Part shown: positions 33,344-44,152 of the stretch, piece after piece
How the letters are laid out: every line of letters starts with the position of its first letter
How positions within the stretch are numbered: position 1 is the stretch's first letter
NCBI RefSeq assembly: GCF_016808335.1
Contig: NC_053136.1
Coordinates: 6,182,531-6,246,530, forward strand
Length of the DNA stretch: 64,000 bases
Direction of reading: 5' to 3'
DNA from: Panicum virgatum
Lineage: Eukaryota; Streptophyta; Magnoliopsida; Poales; Poaceae
Made by a program: the position numbers and the translations under genes
Notes under the pieces: generated by a model
Database searches by the model: none
What the model was told of the DNA's origin: nothing
Seen by the model: the letters and a program-made list of their open reading frames with translations, nothing else

Positions 33344-35950
33344 TATTCACCCAAGGAACAGAATAAAGTGGACACATCTTTAGCAGTAGGACAACTTCTA
33401 TTTTAGGAGGACCCACACAAACTTCATACACATAAATAGCTATACACAGCATTGCATACACGAGTTTCTAGCCCAAAATAAGCAAGGTGGTTTAGGGAAC
33501 TCAAGATTACACATGCAGTCCACACCAGAATTTCCTACTAAGGTGAAAGGAACTTCCTCTTTGCATGCAGCTAGGAACGCCTCCTGATGACGATGATGCC
33601 TTTAAGCAAACACCCAAACTTGATTCTTGCACGGCTCTTCAACGAGATTGGATAGGTAAGCCATGTAAGATTTTCAGATCCAAAAGAGAACGTCAGAAGG
33701 AACGAGAAACGACAACGATGCAAGGTGGCCAGTTCTCACAATGCTGAGATCACCACATGAAGAAAACGGATGTCGGTGAGATTCAGCACAAGGTTTGTGA
33801 TAACAAGTGAGGATAACACAAAGAATGGTTTAGGAGAAGATTTTTTTTAACATCCTTGCTCAAGATTTATTACTGGAAGTAGTTGCACGATGCTAGTTGT
33901 AAAACATTTTTATTTATGCCAATGCAATCAAGGAATGATAACAAAATATTCCAACTCAGAGTGTAAATGCTCGATAACCATGATAATGATGCACCCATGA
34001 AATGTATGATTGCAATGGTGGTGCAATGCAACAATGGGATGTTCCATGCACAAATGAAATGGTGCATGTGATACGATGCAATTGCCATGATGCATACACC
34101 ATGATGCAAGGATGGCAATGCTCTTTATTGTATGCACATAAAGAGATGTATAGAGCATGATGCATGCACATATGAGTTGATGATGCACACATGCAACACG
34201 CACCTTATGACCATTCCCTCGCGACTAACCTCGCGTTAACCCTATATCGTTGAGTAAGGATTAGAAGTTAAGACACTAGTAAGGGTTGCACAAGAAGGGA
34301 TTGAGGTGAGTTATGTCACACATACCAAGACACCAGCGCGCTCCTAGTGGCTCAATCATGTGGCTGCAGCACACATGAGGCCCTAGGTTCCGTCGCGGCA
34401 TCAGGGTCATGCAACTAAACACCACCACAAGAGAAATCAAGAGTACCAACCCAACAGGCCAGAAGCAAGATAGGTTAGAGGAAACCCAAGACAACCCACG
34501 ATGTTACACTCGAATGCATTCCCGTTAGTCAATCTATGGATTCTCGACGATGATGCAACGCCATGCACTGACCAATGACGTGATGCATGATTGTTGCAAC
34601 GACTATATTCAAAAAGTTATTTTGTCATGAACCTTTTTAATTTATCCAAAACTACTGAGCAAGAATGAAATGTACAAGGTTCCGGTGTTAGAATCAAAAT
34701 AGCCAATAAATATAGATTACGACATCAATGATAGGCCGGTCATTGAACGATGGATCGAAGAATTTTGTTGACAAACATTGAGGCTTAGACATTGAAGGAA
34801 AAGCTTGCTTTTGGTAGAACAAGTGCAATGCGTAGATCAAGGGTTTGATTGGAATGACAGCCTAAGAGAAACATAAGATTCACGTAAGAATCAAGCCACC
34901 AACTTGCAAAAGATCTTCTTAAGCCAAGATTAGTCTAGCAAATTATGTTAGCCCTACTACTACAACACAAAACCTAGGTGAACCTTTAGGTTAAAGCATC
35001 ACATTTTAGTAAACGACGCAACAAGCATGACAATCAATCAAACTCAAGATTATGCCAAGATGCATGCACGTTCTATTGTTCCTCACCAATAAATGCCAAT
35101 AACTAGGCATACGGGGACAATTGGTGGCACAGATACGTACTCTCCCTAATCCCTATATATACTAGTCGTTCCTACGATCAAGGATTTTATAACGCGCTTA
35201 ACGTGGTTAGTTTCCTGCAGAAGAACACAGAGACAGATATAAATATCCATTTCTGGACCCTTCGTGCCAGCACACACGAACGGCCCCCATGTGTCCTACG
35301 CCACACGGGTAACGCATATGCAGTTTCCCACATATTCACACATACATTACCATCCACTATAGAGATGGCACCCAGACGTTCGACGCTGAATGGGCAGCGC
35401 TGCATACGTCATAACAACGTATTCACTTCCCGTACACTCGCCTTACGGGACATCCAATGGTAGACGTGTCCCAAGGGTCACGGTCATGGCCAACCGCATG
35501 ACAGGTTTACATCTCGTAACATTGCCTTACGAAATGGCCGTGATCACAATCACATGGCATGAAATCCGCACTCCATATCAGGCGGCAGATAGCGACAGGC
35601 TCGTTTGAATTGAGCCTTATCACCTCCTCGTATGCTCATCATACGGGACCCGCGCACGTATGAAACACGTGGGCTATTCTAAAGGACTACCAAGAATGCT
35701 TACCTTGCTTACCTTAACAGAGGTGCGTCATTACAGAAGTAAGGATTAACAAAAAGTAAAAGCTGGAAGTGCTGGAATAAAATAGATACTTAGTTGCCAC
35801 CTAACTTATAAAACCTAGATAGGGCATACGAGCTATCTATCTTATTCCTTAGCGCAACTAGAGCCAAACTTTTGAAACCGGACATTTTGCAAGCCAAAAA
35901 GTTAGTTTTAAAGTTAATTAAGCATACAAGTAATCATCCCTAGTGTGTTT
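33344..35950. other. Interior of nested element without recognisable coding sequence
   Basis: 2.6 kb between the gag-like ORF and the primer site. It has ATGCA/TGCAT-rich stretches (33960-34200) and only short ORFs. No pol domain was seen in any frame. Confidence 0.6.
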
Positions 35951-35951
35951 C

Positions 35952-35964
35952 GGCTCTGATACCA
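35952..35964 (-). other. Primer binding site of nested element
   Basis: The minus strand reads TGGTATCAGAGCC, the standard complement to initiator Met-tRNA, two bases from the LTR end at 35967. Confidence 0.9.
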
Positions 35965-35966
35965 GC

Positions 35967-38900
35967 TGAAGCAGCACCGCCCAAATTAAACCGGCTTAAG
36001 TGCACTAACTATCATCTTAAGCGTTAATCAAGTAAACACGCACTTAAAACGGTGTAATCCGGCAGCCTGTTGGGTTAAGGATCGAAAACACTGGAAGTCT
36101 CGCACGAAGACGAGCACAGATGATTACAAGCAGATAAAAGTTCTCAAATTTAATTTACACAGCGGAGTTTTACAAACAAGACTACGCAAAATATCAGAGT
36201 TCAAAATGCAGCGGAAATTAAATAGAAGTTTAGTTTAGAAAAACAACGATTACTACGATGACGTGAGGACGTCACATCGAGCCCACCGATGTGAATCCTG
36301 GTTAGCTCCAGTCAGCAGTAGTTACCTGAAAACCAGGGTGACAACAAACCCTGAGTATACTAATACTCAGCAAGACTTACCCGACACGGGTATATTTAGC
36401 CCACTATCTAGACATGCACAGCTTTTTGGCTCTGGAGTTGGTTTTGCTGAAAGGCTACTAATAATGGATCCTTACTTTCAATATTTTAGCTCAATTTAAG
36501 TTTATCAAGTACCAACTAAATTTGCCTGACATCTAAGCAAGCATGGTTGATCACATTAAACCTCTATTTAAACCATTCAAACGTCTTCAACTCATTCTCA
36601 TTTCATCCTTTACTATGATGTGACAAAGTGACCAAGGTTCTCTTAACCGAGAGAGATGGCAAATCGCTCCGATTTAACCTTGCAAGGTGGACCTAACTCA
36701 CACGACACGTGCAGCCACGCCGGACCACATATGTCAACCGTTCCCATCATTACCCCGACGTCTGAATCACGCCTGCCAAAACCCGGGTGAAGGGTCCCTC
36801 ACAGCTAACTCCCAGAGAACTAGGAGGCGACATACACTCCAACACCCGCCATCATTCCACTCCCAGAGTAGCAGGTCGCGATTCAAAGTATCGTTGCAAA
36901 TCAGGTAATTAGCTTACCGGTTTCGACTACCTCCTACTTCCGGCATATGGTTAGTACTGTTCAAACTCAGTCAGCACTGCCAACAACGGTACGGTCCTCA
37001 ATCGACACAGGCGGAGGTCCACTTTCCAAACATGCCATATCCATAATCCAATTCCCCTCCGCCCGGTCTCCATTTTTCTTTCCTCACAGATTCATTCTCA
37101 AACCACTTTTCCATAAGTAACAAAAACCTATAGCTCGCGAGTGACAGCAATCACTCGACTTCTACCGGATCCTAGTTAAGCATGGCAATACTAACGACAC
37201 CTGTATACTAGTATAAACTCATAGGTACCTAGGGAGAAACATGCATACTAGGGTTCTATACAACTCCTAAAACGTAAATGCACAAGATAATTAAATAAAC
37301 ATTGAATACTCAAATTAGGGGTTATGCTCCGGGGCTTGCCTGGGATTAACACTGAATTAGTTAGTGTTGGTTAGATGACATTCACTTGGCGGACATTTTC
37401 CTTTGGGTAATGCACATCGGGTCCATCCATCCATCTTTTGGGTGCGTCCGCTGTTACACCATCTTCTGGCTCGGCTGCTGCTTCGGCTTGCGGTGTCTAC
37501 ACGTATGAAAGGATGCCATGCTAGAGTCAGAACCACAGCAGTGCATGGATGCTCATGATGCGACGCATTTCAATACAAAGCAATTGAAAGAACCGACAGA
37601 TCTGACATGCATCGACTGAGTAACCACTACAAAGAAAGTAACAACTAACGATTTGAGTGCTTAGGTGCGGTTCCGAAGTTCAACTCGTTTTAGCCTGAAG
37701 TGCTTCCTTCAAAACAACAGCTACTAAACTACTTAGGACGACTAATCGCCCATCTAAAGCACAAGGAAAACATAAAACTACGGACTTAGAATTTACTAAC
37801 CACAAGAATCGGGGATAAAAACCGAAACTAAAAATTAAATAAAGATCAACACTTAACATGCCAAAAGGATCTAGCAGCATAACTTTTCTATCATGAAAAG
37901 CTACTGATGAGGAGTGCATAAATAAATTACTAACCTTTATTGATATAGAAAAGTATTTACTTAACTCTAGGAAAGAAAATCAAACAACAAATTATCCACA
38001 AACATGCACATAGGCCATGCACCTGAAAATTTTTCAGTGGACTACACATACAAAGAGTAATCTACTGAATAAATTTCACAATTTTTAGAGCAACGGAACA
38101 ACCTGGATTAATTAAACTAGCTTAAACACAACCCTAATATTTAGTAGGGGCAAAAGTAACATTTGACCTGTACAGATATTTTTCTCCTGAAGATCACGAT
38201 TTTAGAAACCTAACAAAATTTGTTTGGCATTTTTTGCATTTTTTTGCGAATTTCTATGGATTTTTAAAATCTGCAGCCAAAATAAAGAAAAAGAAAAACA
38301 TTAAGGGGGGGCGCTGACAGCCGGGGCCCACCCGTCAGGGAGCCCGGCCCAGCTCCATTCGCCCCCCTCCCCTGCTCTGCTTCGCCCGCTCGGCCGGCGC
38401 ACACCGGGGCGCGCCTAGCGCTCGCGGCGGCTTGCGGCGGCGGCTTGCGGCGGCCGCGGGATGGGGCGACGCAAGCTCCAGTGAGGCCGCGCGGCTGCGG
38501 AGCGTGCGGCGGTGGCCCGCAAGCGGGCGCAGGGAGGCCCGGCGGTGCGCGCGGGCGGCGCTCAGCGCGTCCGCGGCAGCGCGGCGGCGATTCGGCTGCG
38601 GCGGCGCCGAAAACAAGTGGGGAAGGGGTCGGGGAGTAGGAATAGGCCGCGGGGAAGCTCACCACGGACTTGTTTTGCGCGAAGGAGGGCCGGAGGAGCT
38701 TCGGGGCGAGGTGGCGAGGAACGGCCGGCTCAGAGCTCGACGGCGGCTCGAGTTCGTGCCCTGCGCAGCGGTAGCTCGTGGAAGGGATAGGCACTGGGAG
38801 TGGATAAGATGGCTCACGGGGAACGAGGTTCGCCGACGTCCGACGCGTGGCGTCGCTGGCGCGACGCCGATCGCGGCGTGGCCGCGCACAGTGGTGAAAC

Positions 38901-39197
38901 AGAGAAAGAACAGTGGAGTTTAAACGAATTTTGGACCCAACTTTGACCACTCAAATCTCAAATTTTCATATAGAAACATGAAATTTGGCCAAAATAAAAG
39001 TTGTAGAAGAAGAGAAGATCTACAACTTTGTTTTTGGGCGAAAGTTGATTTGAAGCTCGGATCAGAGACAAAAACACGATCGAACCCGACTAAACCGATG
39101 TTTAACGTGCGGACTCGGTTAACGCTAATGACGGTGATTAACCCCGATTAGCGATTAAACACGATATTAACGCCAAAACTAACACCGGGGTGTTACA
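35967..39197 (-). repeat. 5' LTR of the nested element (3231 bp)
   Basis: It is closely similar to 29176-32410 over the full length, with small indels (for example in the GC-rich part at 38420-38600). Confidence 0.92.
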
Positions 39198-39202
39198 CCT
39201 TC

Positions 39203-39938
39203 TCCAACACCTTATGACCCTAGTGTGATGTTGAGAAAAAACAGGAAAATTGCCAAAGATCAACTGAGAAATTTGCAGATTATTGGTTCACTCATGTACT
39301 TAGCTAGCGCAACGAGACCCGACATATCTTTTGCTGTGAGCAAATTGAGCAGGTTCATGTCAAACCCGGGTACTGATCATTGGCATGCACTTGAAAGGGT
39401 TATGCGCTATCTAGCAGGTACTATGAGTTATGGGATTCACTATTCTGGGCACCCTGCCGTGCTTGAGGGATATAGTGATTCAAACTGGATATCTGACGCT
39501 GATGAGCTATATGCCACGAGTGGGTATGTGTTTACCCTTGGAGGTGGTGCGATATCATGGAGGTCTTGCAAACAGACTATTTTGACGCGGTCAACCATGG
39601 AAGCAGAACTAACTGCTTTGGACACAGCCACTGTTGAGGCAGAGTAGTTGCGTGAGCTCTTAATGGACTTGCCTGTGGTTGAGAAACCAGTGCCGGCCAT
39701 CCTTATGAACTGTGACAATCAAACAGTGATAGTCAAAGAGAACAGTGCTAAGGATAATGCAAAGTTATTAAGACATGTTAAAAGACGACTGAAGTCTGTC
39801 AGGAAGTTGAGAAACTCCGAAGTGATAAGTGTGACTTATATTCAAATAGACAAAAATCTGGCAGATCCCTTTACAAAAAGATTATCACGGAATGTGATAG
39901 ATAGTGCATCAAGCGAGATGGGTATGAGACCCGTATAA
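39203..39938 (+). pseudogene. Copia RT end and RNase H
   Basis: The Copia frame resumes right after the target duplication. IGSLMYLASATRPDISFAVS closes the RT; STMEAELTALDTA and NCDNQTVIVKENS, then DKNLADPFTK, mark RNase H. A TAG at 39645-39647 interrupts it. The normal end is the stop at 39936-39938. 3' untranslated sequence and a G-rich polypurine tract (GGTGGGGGAT, near 40482-40491) follow. Confidence 0.9.
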
Positions 39939-40491
39939 GTTGCCACAGTGGTAACCCAACCTATGTGATCGGAGATCCCGTGAATTAGGACTTGGGGAGA
40001 ACAAGCTGGTGGTGAACTGAGGAGAGTAATGGTTAAACCCTCTCTAAGAAAAGATGCAATACTCTCAGTTGCTGTAAGGCAGGTTGGCTATTTGCCTTAA
40101 TGTGTTTCTGTTGGCTCTAATGAGCAAAGGTGCTGTCCTACAGAGCATTCTTGAAAGAACAAACCTATATGAGTCTGACTGTCTAACGTCGCAGTCTGTG
40201 AGATTTGGGTGGTCTCTAATAAACTCATGAAGAGACCAGGGAGTATGACGTATATGCTCCACCCGCGGAGAAGGCTACTTGTAGCCATGTACTGGTTATG
40301 AATTTGAGTGAAACTTGTTCGCACCAAACTTGCAATTCAAGGCGTAGTCTATTGTTCAAGTTGTGGATAAGTGTAGCTTGGAGCTCTAGGTGAGAGTTCA
40401 ATTTAACATTCCTCACTAAAACACTGGTATATCAAACAGTAGTGGGAGCAGGCAAAATCTATAAATGGGTATTTGAGATCTGGTGGGGGAT

Positions 40492-41151
40492 TGTTAGATT
40501 TATGGGCTTGGCCCATATAAATAATCCTAATAAATCTCAAAGGCTCATTAGCGTTAAGAGGAGATACACCATCTATTAGTCCCGTATTGCTAATGGACGA
40601 GGTTGTAGGGGGTTTTTCTCCCTTTAAATACGGACCACCTCCCTCATGAAAAAAGTGCACCATAGATCGTTATACGTGGAGTCCCCAAAGTTTGGGAATT
40701 CATAAGAAGATCTAATCTGAGTTAGGGTTTTGCCTCCTCTCGTTGCACCGGCGAACGGGAGAGCAGGTCTCCGGAACCGCTCGCTCTTGTGATCCTGCAC
40801 CGGGAGAGGGCGAATAAGGTTTTTGGGAAGCGCTAAGCGCGACTGCTCATCTTCTTCGCCACGGCTCGTCCTCCGTCAAAGTCAGGAGCTGCGGCGTACC
40901 GTCGTCTGCAACGCCGGTTGCTGCGCTCCGTTCGAAGGACCGTCTTCGTCTCGTGTGCACCTTTCGTCTTCCCGGCGGCTCCCGCACAGTACGTATTTTG
41001 TGATCAGATCTGTTTCATAATCTTGTTTTCTGAGATCATGTTTATGATATATGTACTGTCTAGTATGTTAGAGTCATGCATGATAGGTTTAATTCTCATC
41101 ATGATAAATCTAGTTCAGAATTTAAACTTACAGTTGTCTATTTTTCCAACA
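40492..41151 (+). repeat. Copia 3' LTR
   Basis: 660 bases, almost identical to 25317-25976, ending CCAACA at 41151 before the target duplication ATAAT. Confidence 0.95.
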
Positions 41152-41202
41152 ATAATAGTATCAACATGCATATATATCTGGTATCTCAAATTTAACCACT
41201 TA
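41152..41202 (-). repeat. 51-bp Copia-derived filler beside the pseudogene
   Basis: On the minus strand this matches the interior of the adjacent Copia at 28085-28131 with a 4-base insertion and two or three substitutions. It contains the target duplication of the Copia and touches gene-derived sequence on both sides (25310 on the left, about 41216 on the right). Confidence 0.75.
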
Positions 41203-41215
41203 GTGTATTGTGTCT

Positions 41216-41335
41216 CGTAGCGCCACTGCGCCAGCAGCAGCGCGTACCGCCTCCTGCCGCCAGTCCCCGCCACCGGCTTCGCCGCCGCCATCGTCGCAGC
41301 CGTCATTGCCCGTCGATCGAGAGGAAGCCGCATGT
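41216..41335 (-). pseudogene. Gamma-glutamyl-peptidase-like pseudogene, N-terminal part
   Basis: The minus frame holds GGRRRYALLLAQW, matching RRYALLLALW near residue 20 of the intact paralogue. An ATG lies at about 41333 or 41306. Codons for roughly residues 30-130 are missing between here and 25311. Upstream sequence (41380-41540) also resembles the promoter of the intact gene, so the whole gene with its 5' flank was duplicated. Confidence 0.8.
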
Positions 41336-42132
41336 ACAGCTAGCTGATCGTTCCAGAGCACCAGCTAGCTATCTAGCTAGTTGTTAACTGAGCTGTGTGT
41401 TTCGATCGAGCTCCCAATTGCTCTGATGATCTGCAGACCAATTCTACCGTGGTGCTCCGATTTATGCCGCGTAGTAGCCGTGGATCGGAGATGGGGCTCG
41501 ATCGGGTCACGATCATGGCTTGCGAAGCACGTGTGCTTTTGTTTAACATATCGGGGCGCCGCCCCGACGAAGTGGGCCGCGTGCGAATTGCGTCTCGCCG
41601 CGGCGCACGGGGACCCGCCGGCCGGCCACGACGCGCGCCGGGATGGAAATGGAATGGAATCGTCGGAGTAGCTAGAGGAGCTAGCCGAACATTTCTGTGC
41701 CTTTGGCGCGGCCGGAGATTCGGGGAGTTAATTACGGGAAGGAAATTAGGAGCTGATTCGTTCGTTCAGTATGCTGGCGACCAGTGGTGCAGTTATATTG
41801 TCGGTAGAGTAACACGAGACCGTCGCAAAGACATGGTTGGCAACATGGCATTGTTACTTACGCGTGATTAGGAGTTGAGGGCATGTCTGCTTCTCAGTAG
41901 GGTCACAATCAGTTGCCACATCATATGATGGTGTCGCCAAAAATAAACAACAAAGAGGTCAGATCAGTGTGAAAGTGAAACCTAAGCTTTTTGGCCTGCT
42001 TTTGCCAACGGCCGCGCGTCAAATGTCAAAAACCAGGAGACATGTAGGCACGGCATTCCTATTTTCTAGTAGTACAATATCATTCAATGATTCAAGCATG
42101 ATTAGGCATTCCGTTTGTGGTTATTTTCATTA
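41336..42132. other. Pseudogene 5' flank and intergenic DNA
   Basis: GAGCTGTGTGTTTCGA near 41390 and GAAGCACGTG near 41525 recur at 44309 and 44440 upstream of the intact gene, marking shared promoter sequence. ATTAGGAG..GGGCATGTCTGC near 41869 resembles sequence near 42583, a weak local repeat. No gene is seen. Confidence 0.5.
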
Positions 42133-42303
42133 GAGCAAGTATTATAAGCGGCGTTGAGCGGGCGGGATCCGACATGGGATCCCATTGGTTCACAGTGCAC
42201 ATGGAGCGTTAAAGACGCCGGGACCCACTACCACCACCTCACCTGTCTAGGCTGGTATGGCATTTCTTATCACCGGCAATAGGCTGAAACATAAGCCTTG
42301 CTC
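42133..42303. mobile_element. Small TTA-flanked MITE (171 bp), Tourist-like
   Basis: The ends GAGCAAGTATTATAAG and, inverted, GAGCAAGGCTTATG share a core. The 3-base duplication TTA lies on both sides (42130-42132 and 42304-42306). No coding capacity. Confidence 0.65.
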
Positions 42304-42306
42304 TTA

Positions 42307-43198
42307 GGTACGTATATCAACTATATATGACTGTAACTGTTTTATTATTGGCACTAGTGTGTTGATAGCTTGGTAAAAACGACATGAAAGATACGATCTA
42401 TCCATATGGTTGGGCATTTGGACTGTCAGTTGTTGTTGGCATGAGATCGAGAAGTAGAACAAGAACATCCATCTTCCAGTGGAGATAAATCATGGAGTTG
42501 TCAAGGAATAATTGTGTGCCAGTGGCGCAGCTGTTGATTGGTTATTGATTAGCCTATAGATTTTTTTTTTAGGGCGATCATCCTATATAGAATTAGGAGG
42601 TTCAGGACATGTCAGCTTGTGAGTAGGGTCTCAATTAGGTTGCTGAATCACGTCAGGGTTATCAGCAAAATATAATTAAACGACAAACAAATCATCAGTG
42701 GAAACTTGTCCTGCTTTAATTTGCCTAGTTAATTAAATCCCTGTCATAGAAGTATAGAACCTCCTATATATATAAGATATACTCCTACTATTAGTGGTAT
42801 GAAACATCTCCAATGATTCCAGCGAAATGGAGGATTTTTTTAAGCGAGTATTACCTTTGTCAGGGTGTATTGTGATTTTGGTGATCAAATGATAACATAG
42901 TTAGTGGAACTGCTACCACATTTTCTCAAATATATATGTTCGTAGGTATCATATTGATAAAATATATGAGCAGTCGTCAAAGCAAAGACCAAAGATAGAA
43001 TTCAATTGGGCAAGATCCGTCCATGGTGATCGTTAACCAAGATAAATTCAAAATTCAAAACAGTAATAAAATCAAGAAAGAACGATGCATTCGGTAATCG
43101 GTATGGTGGAGCAAAGCATGATGAAGTTTGTACACACACCAAAGTATCTTGAATTATATTGAAGTCAACGCCTCGCCTACCATGCGGCGAAAAGGCTG
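42307..43198. other. Intergenic and 3' flank of the peptidase gene
   Basis: AT-rich; no gene or clear repeat besides the weak match of 42583-42700 to 41869-41990. Confidence 0.5.
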
Positions 43199-44152
43199 CT
43201 ACGTACGTGCAACTCCAGCAAAGCTAGCGCTGCGAGCCAACAACTGGACCATTGGAGCGGCGGCGGCGCTACCGAAGCAGCCGGTGACGGCGAGGCTGGT
43301 CATCATCGTCACCTCCGGCGCCGTGCCACTCTCACGCACCGCCGCAGCAGACCGCGGGCTGCTTCCTCCACCTCCGAGAAACCTCTTGCAGAGGCCCGTC
43401 CAGAACGCGCGGTCAGGGCCGCCGGTCTCCGCCACCGTCCGCCGCGCCTCCTCGCCGACGCTCGCCGGGATGGCGCTCTGGCCGGTGAGGCGGTCGACGA
43501 GGTTGTGGAGGATGTCGGCGGTGTACTCCGGGTGGCCCTGGATGCCCAGCGCGTGCTCCCCCACCGCGAACGCCTCCACGCGCGTCTTCTCTGAGTAGGC
43601 CAGCACCGTCGCCCCAGGAGGGAGCTCCCACACCTCGTCCTGGTGGACCTCGACGAGGGACGCGCTCGACGGGAGCTCCTCGAGATCCCCCAGTAAGCCG
43701 AAGCCGTCTCGCACCAAGGTCACCTTCCTCACCCCGACGTCCCATCCGTTCCGCGCCTTGCCGACCCTGCCGCCCAGCGCGCGGCACAGGACCTGGTGGC
43801 CGAAGCAGACGCCGAGGACCCGCTTCCCCATGGCGTGGAGCGTCCGGAGGAGCGCGCAGAGGCGGGCGATCCAGGGGTCGTCGGCGTACGCGTCGTGCGG
43901 GCTGCCGCTGACCACGAAGCCGTCGTACGACGCCAGGTCCTCCGGCGCCGGGAACTCGCTGGCGATCACGCGGAAGCAGTCCCACCTCTCGCCCGCGTCC
44001 TCCTCCCCGAACGCGGCGACGAAGACGTTGCGGTACCCGCCGTACACCTGCTTCGCGTACTCCGAGTCCCACAGCGCCAGCAGCAGCGCGTACCGCCTGA
44101 TCCGGCCACTCCCGGCTGCCGCGGGCGTCGTCGTCTTCGCCGCCACCGCCAT
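43199..44152 (-). CDS. GGP: Gamma-glutamyl-peptidase-like class I glutamine amidotransferase
   Basis: A single-exon ORF of 317 aa. Plant GGPs are cytosolic enzymes that remove the gamma-glutamyl residue from glutathione conjugates in glucosinolate, phytoalexin and glutathione turnover. Visible hallmarks: FVVSGSPHDAY (79-89), the nucleophile elbow GVCFGHQ with Cys116, and GIQGHPEY with His207 and Glu209, a complete Cys-His-Glu triad. The family domain ends near residue 260. Residues 261-317 are an extension not usual in roughly 250-aa GGPs, but a similar tail is encoded in the neighbouring pseudogene. The start at 44152 gives a short Ala/Thr-rich leader before RRYALLLA. A TATA-like CCTTAAATTG (minus strand, 44380-44371) lies about 220 bases upstream and a CACGTG near 44443. 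The substrate is unknown in this species. Confidence 0.9.
   Translation of the reverse strand: MAVAAKTTTPAAAGSGRIRRYALLLALWDSEYAKQVYGGYRNVFVAAFGEEDAGERWDCFRVIASEFPAPEDLASYDGFVVSGSPHDAYADDPWIARLCALLRTLHAMGKRVLGVCFGHQVLCRALGGRVGKARNGWDVGVRKVTLVRDGFGLLGDLEELPSSASLVEVHQDEVWELPPGATVLAYSEKTRVEAFAVGEHALGIQGHPEYTADILHNLVDRLTGQSAIPASVGEEARRTVAETGGPDRAFWTGLCKRFLGGGGSSPRSAAAVRESGTAPEVTMMTSLAVTGCFGSAAAAPMVQLLARSASFAGVART

Larger units (their letters stand above)
29176..39197 (-). mobile_element. Non-autonomous long-LTR element with gag-like ORF (TR-GAG/LARD type), reverse orientation
   Basis: LTRs of about 3.2 kb (29176-32410 and 35967-39197) begin, on the minus strand, with TGTAACACCCCGGTG and end in ...CA. 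The 5-base target duplication CCTTC flanks the element (29171-29175 and 39198-39202). The minus-strand primer site is TGGTATCAGAGCC (35964-35952) and the polypurine tract is AAGGGGGGAAGGC by 32411. The only coding signal in the 3.56 kb interior is a CCHC zinc-knuckle protein; no protease, RT, RNase H or integrase motif is visible. Such elements depend on enzymes from relatives, probably Gypsy. The LTRs are very similar, so insertion is recent. Confidence 0.9.
25317..41151 (+). mobile_element. Copia retrotransposon, complete ends, containing a nested element
   Basis: Two 660 bp LTRs (25317-25976 and 40492-41151) begin TGTTAGATTTATGGGC and end TTTTTCCAACA. The 5-base target duplication ATAAT lies at 25312-25316 and 41152-41156. 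Domain order is gag, protease, integrase, RT, RNase H (Copia). About 10 kb of the length is the nested element 29176-39197. The two LTRs are very similar, so the insertion is fairly recent, but the coding frame is broken. I see no standard Met-tRNA primer site after the 5' LTR. Confidence 0.95.

Noticed and set aside
33960..34200. ATGCA/TGCAT-rich stretch that might be a regulatory array
   Set aside because: Irregular spacing and no repeat unit; probably ordinary AT-rich interior of the nested element.
43413..44072. 219-codon Arg/Gly-rich minus ORF inside the peptidase gene
   Set aside because: Shadow frame of the intact GGP-like ORF with its catalytic motifs.
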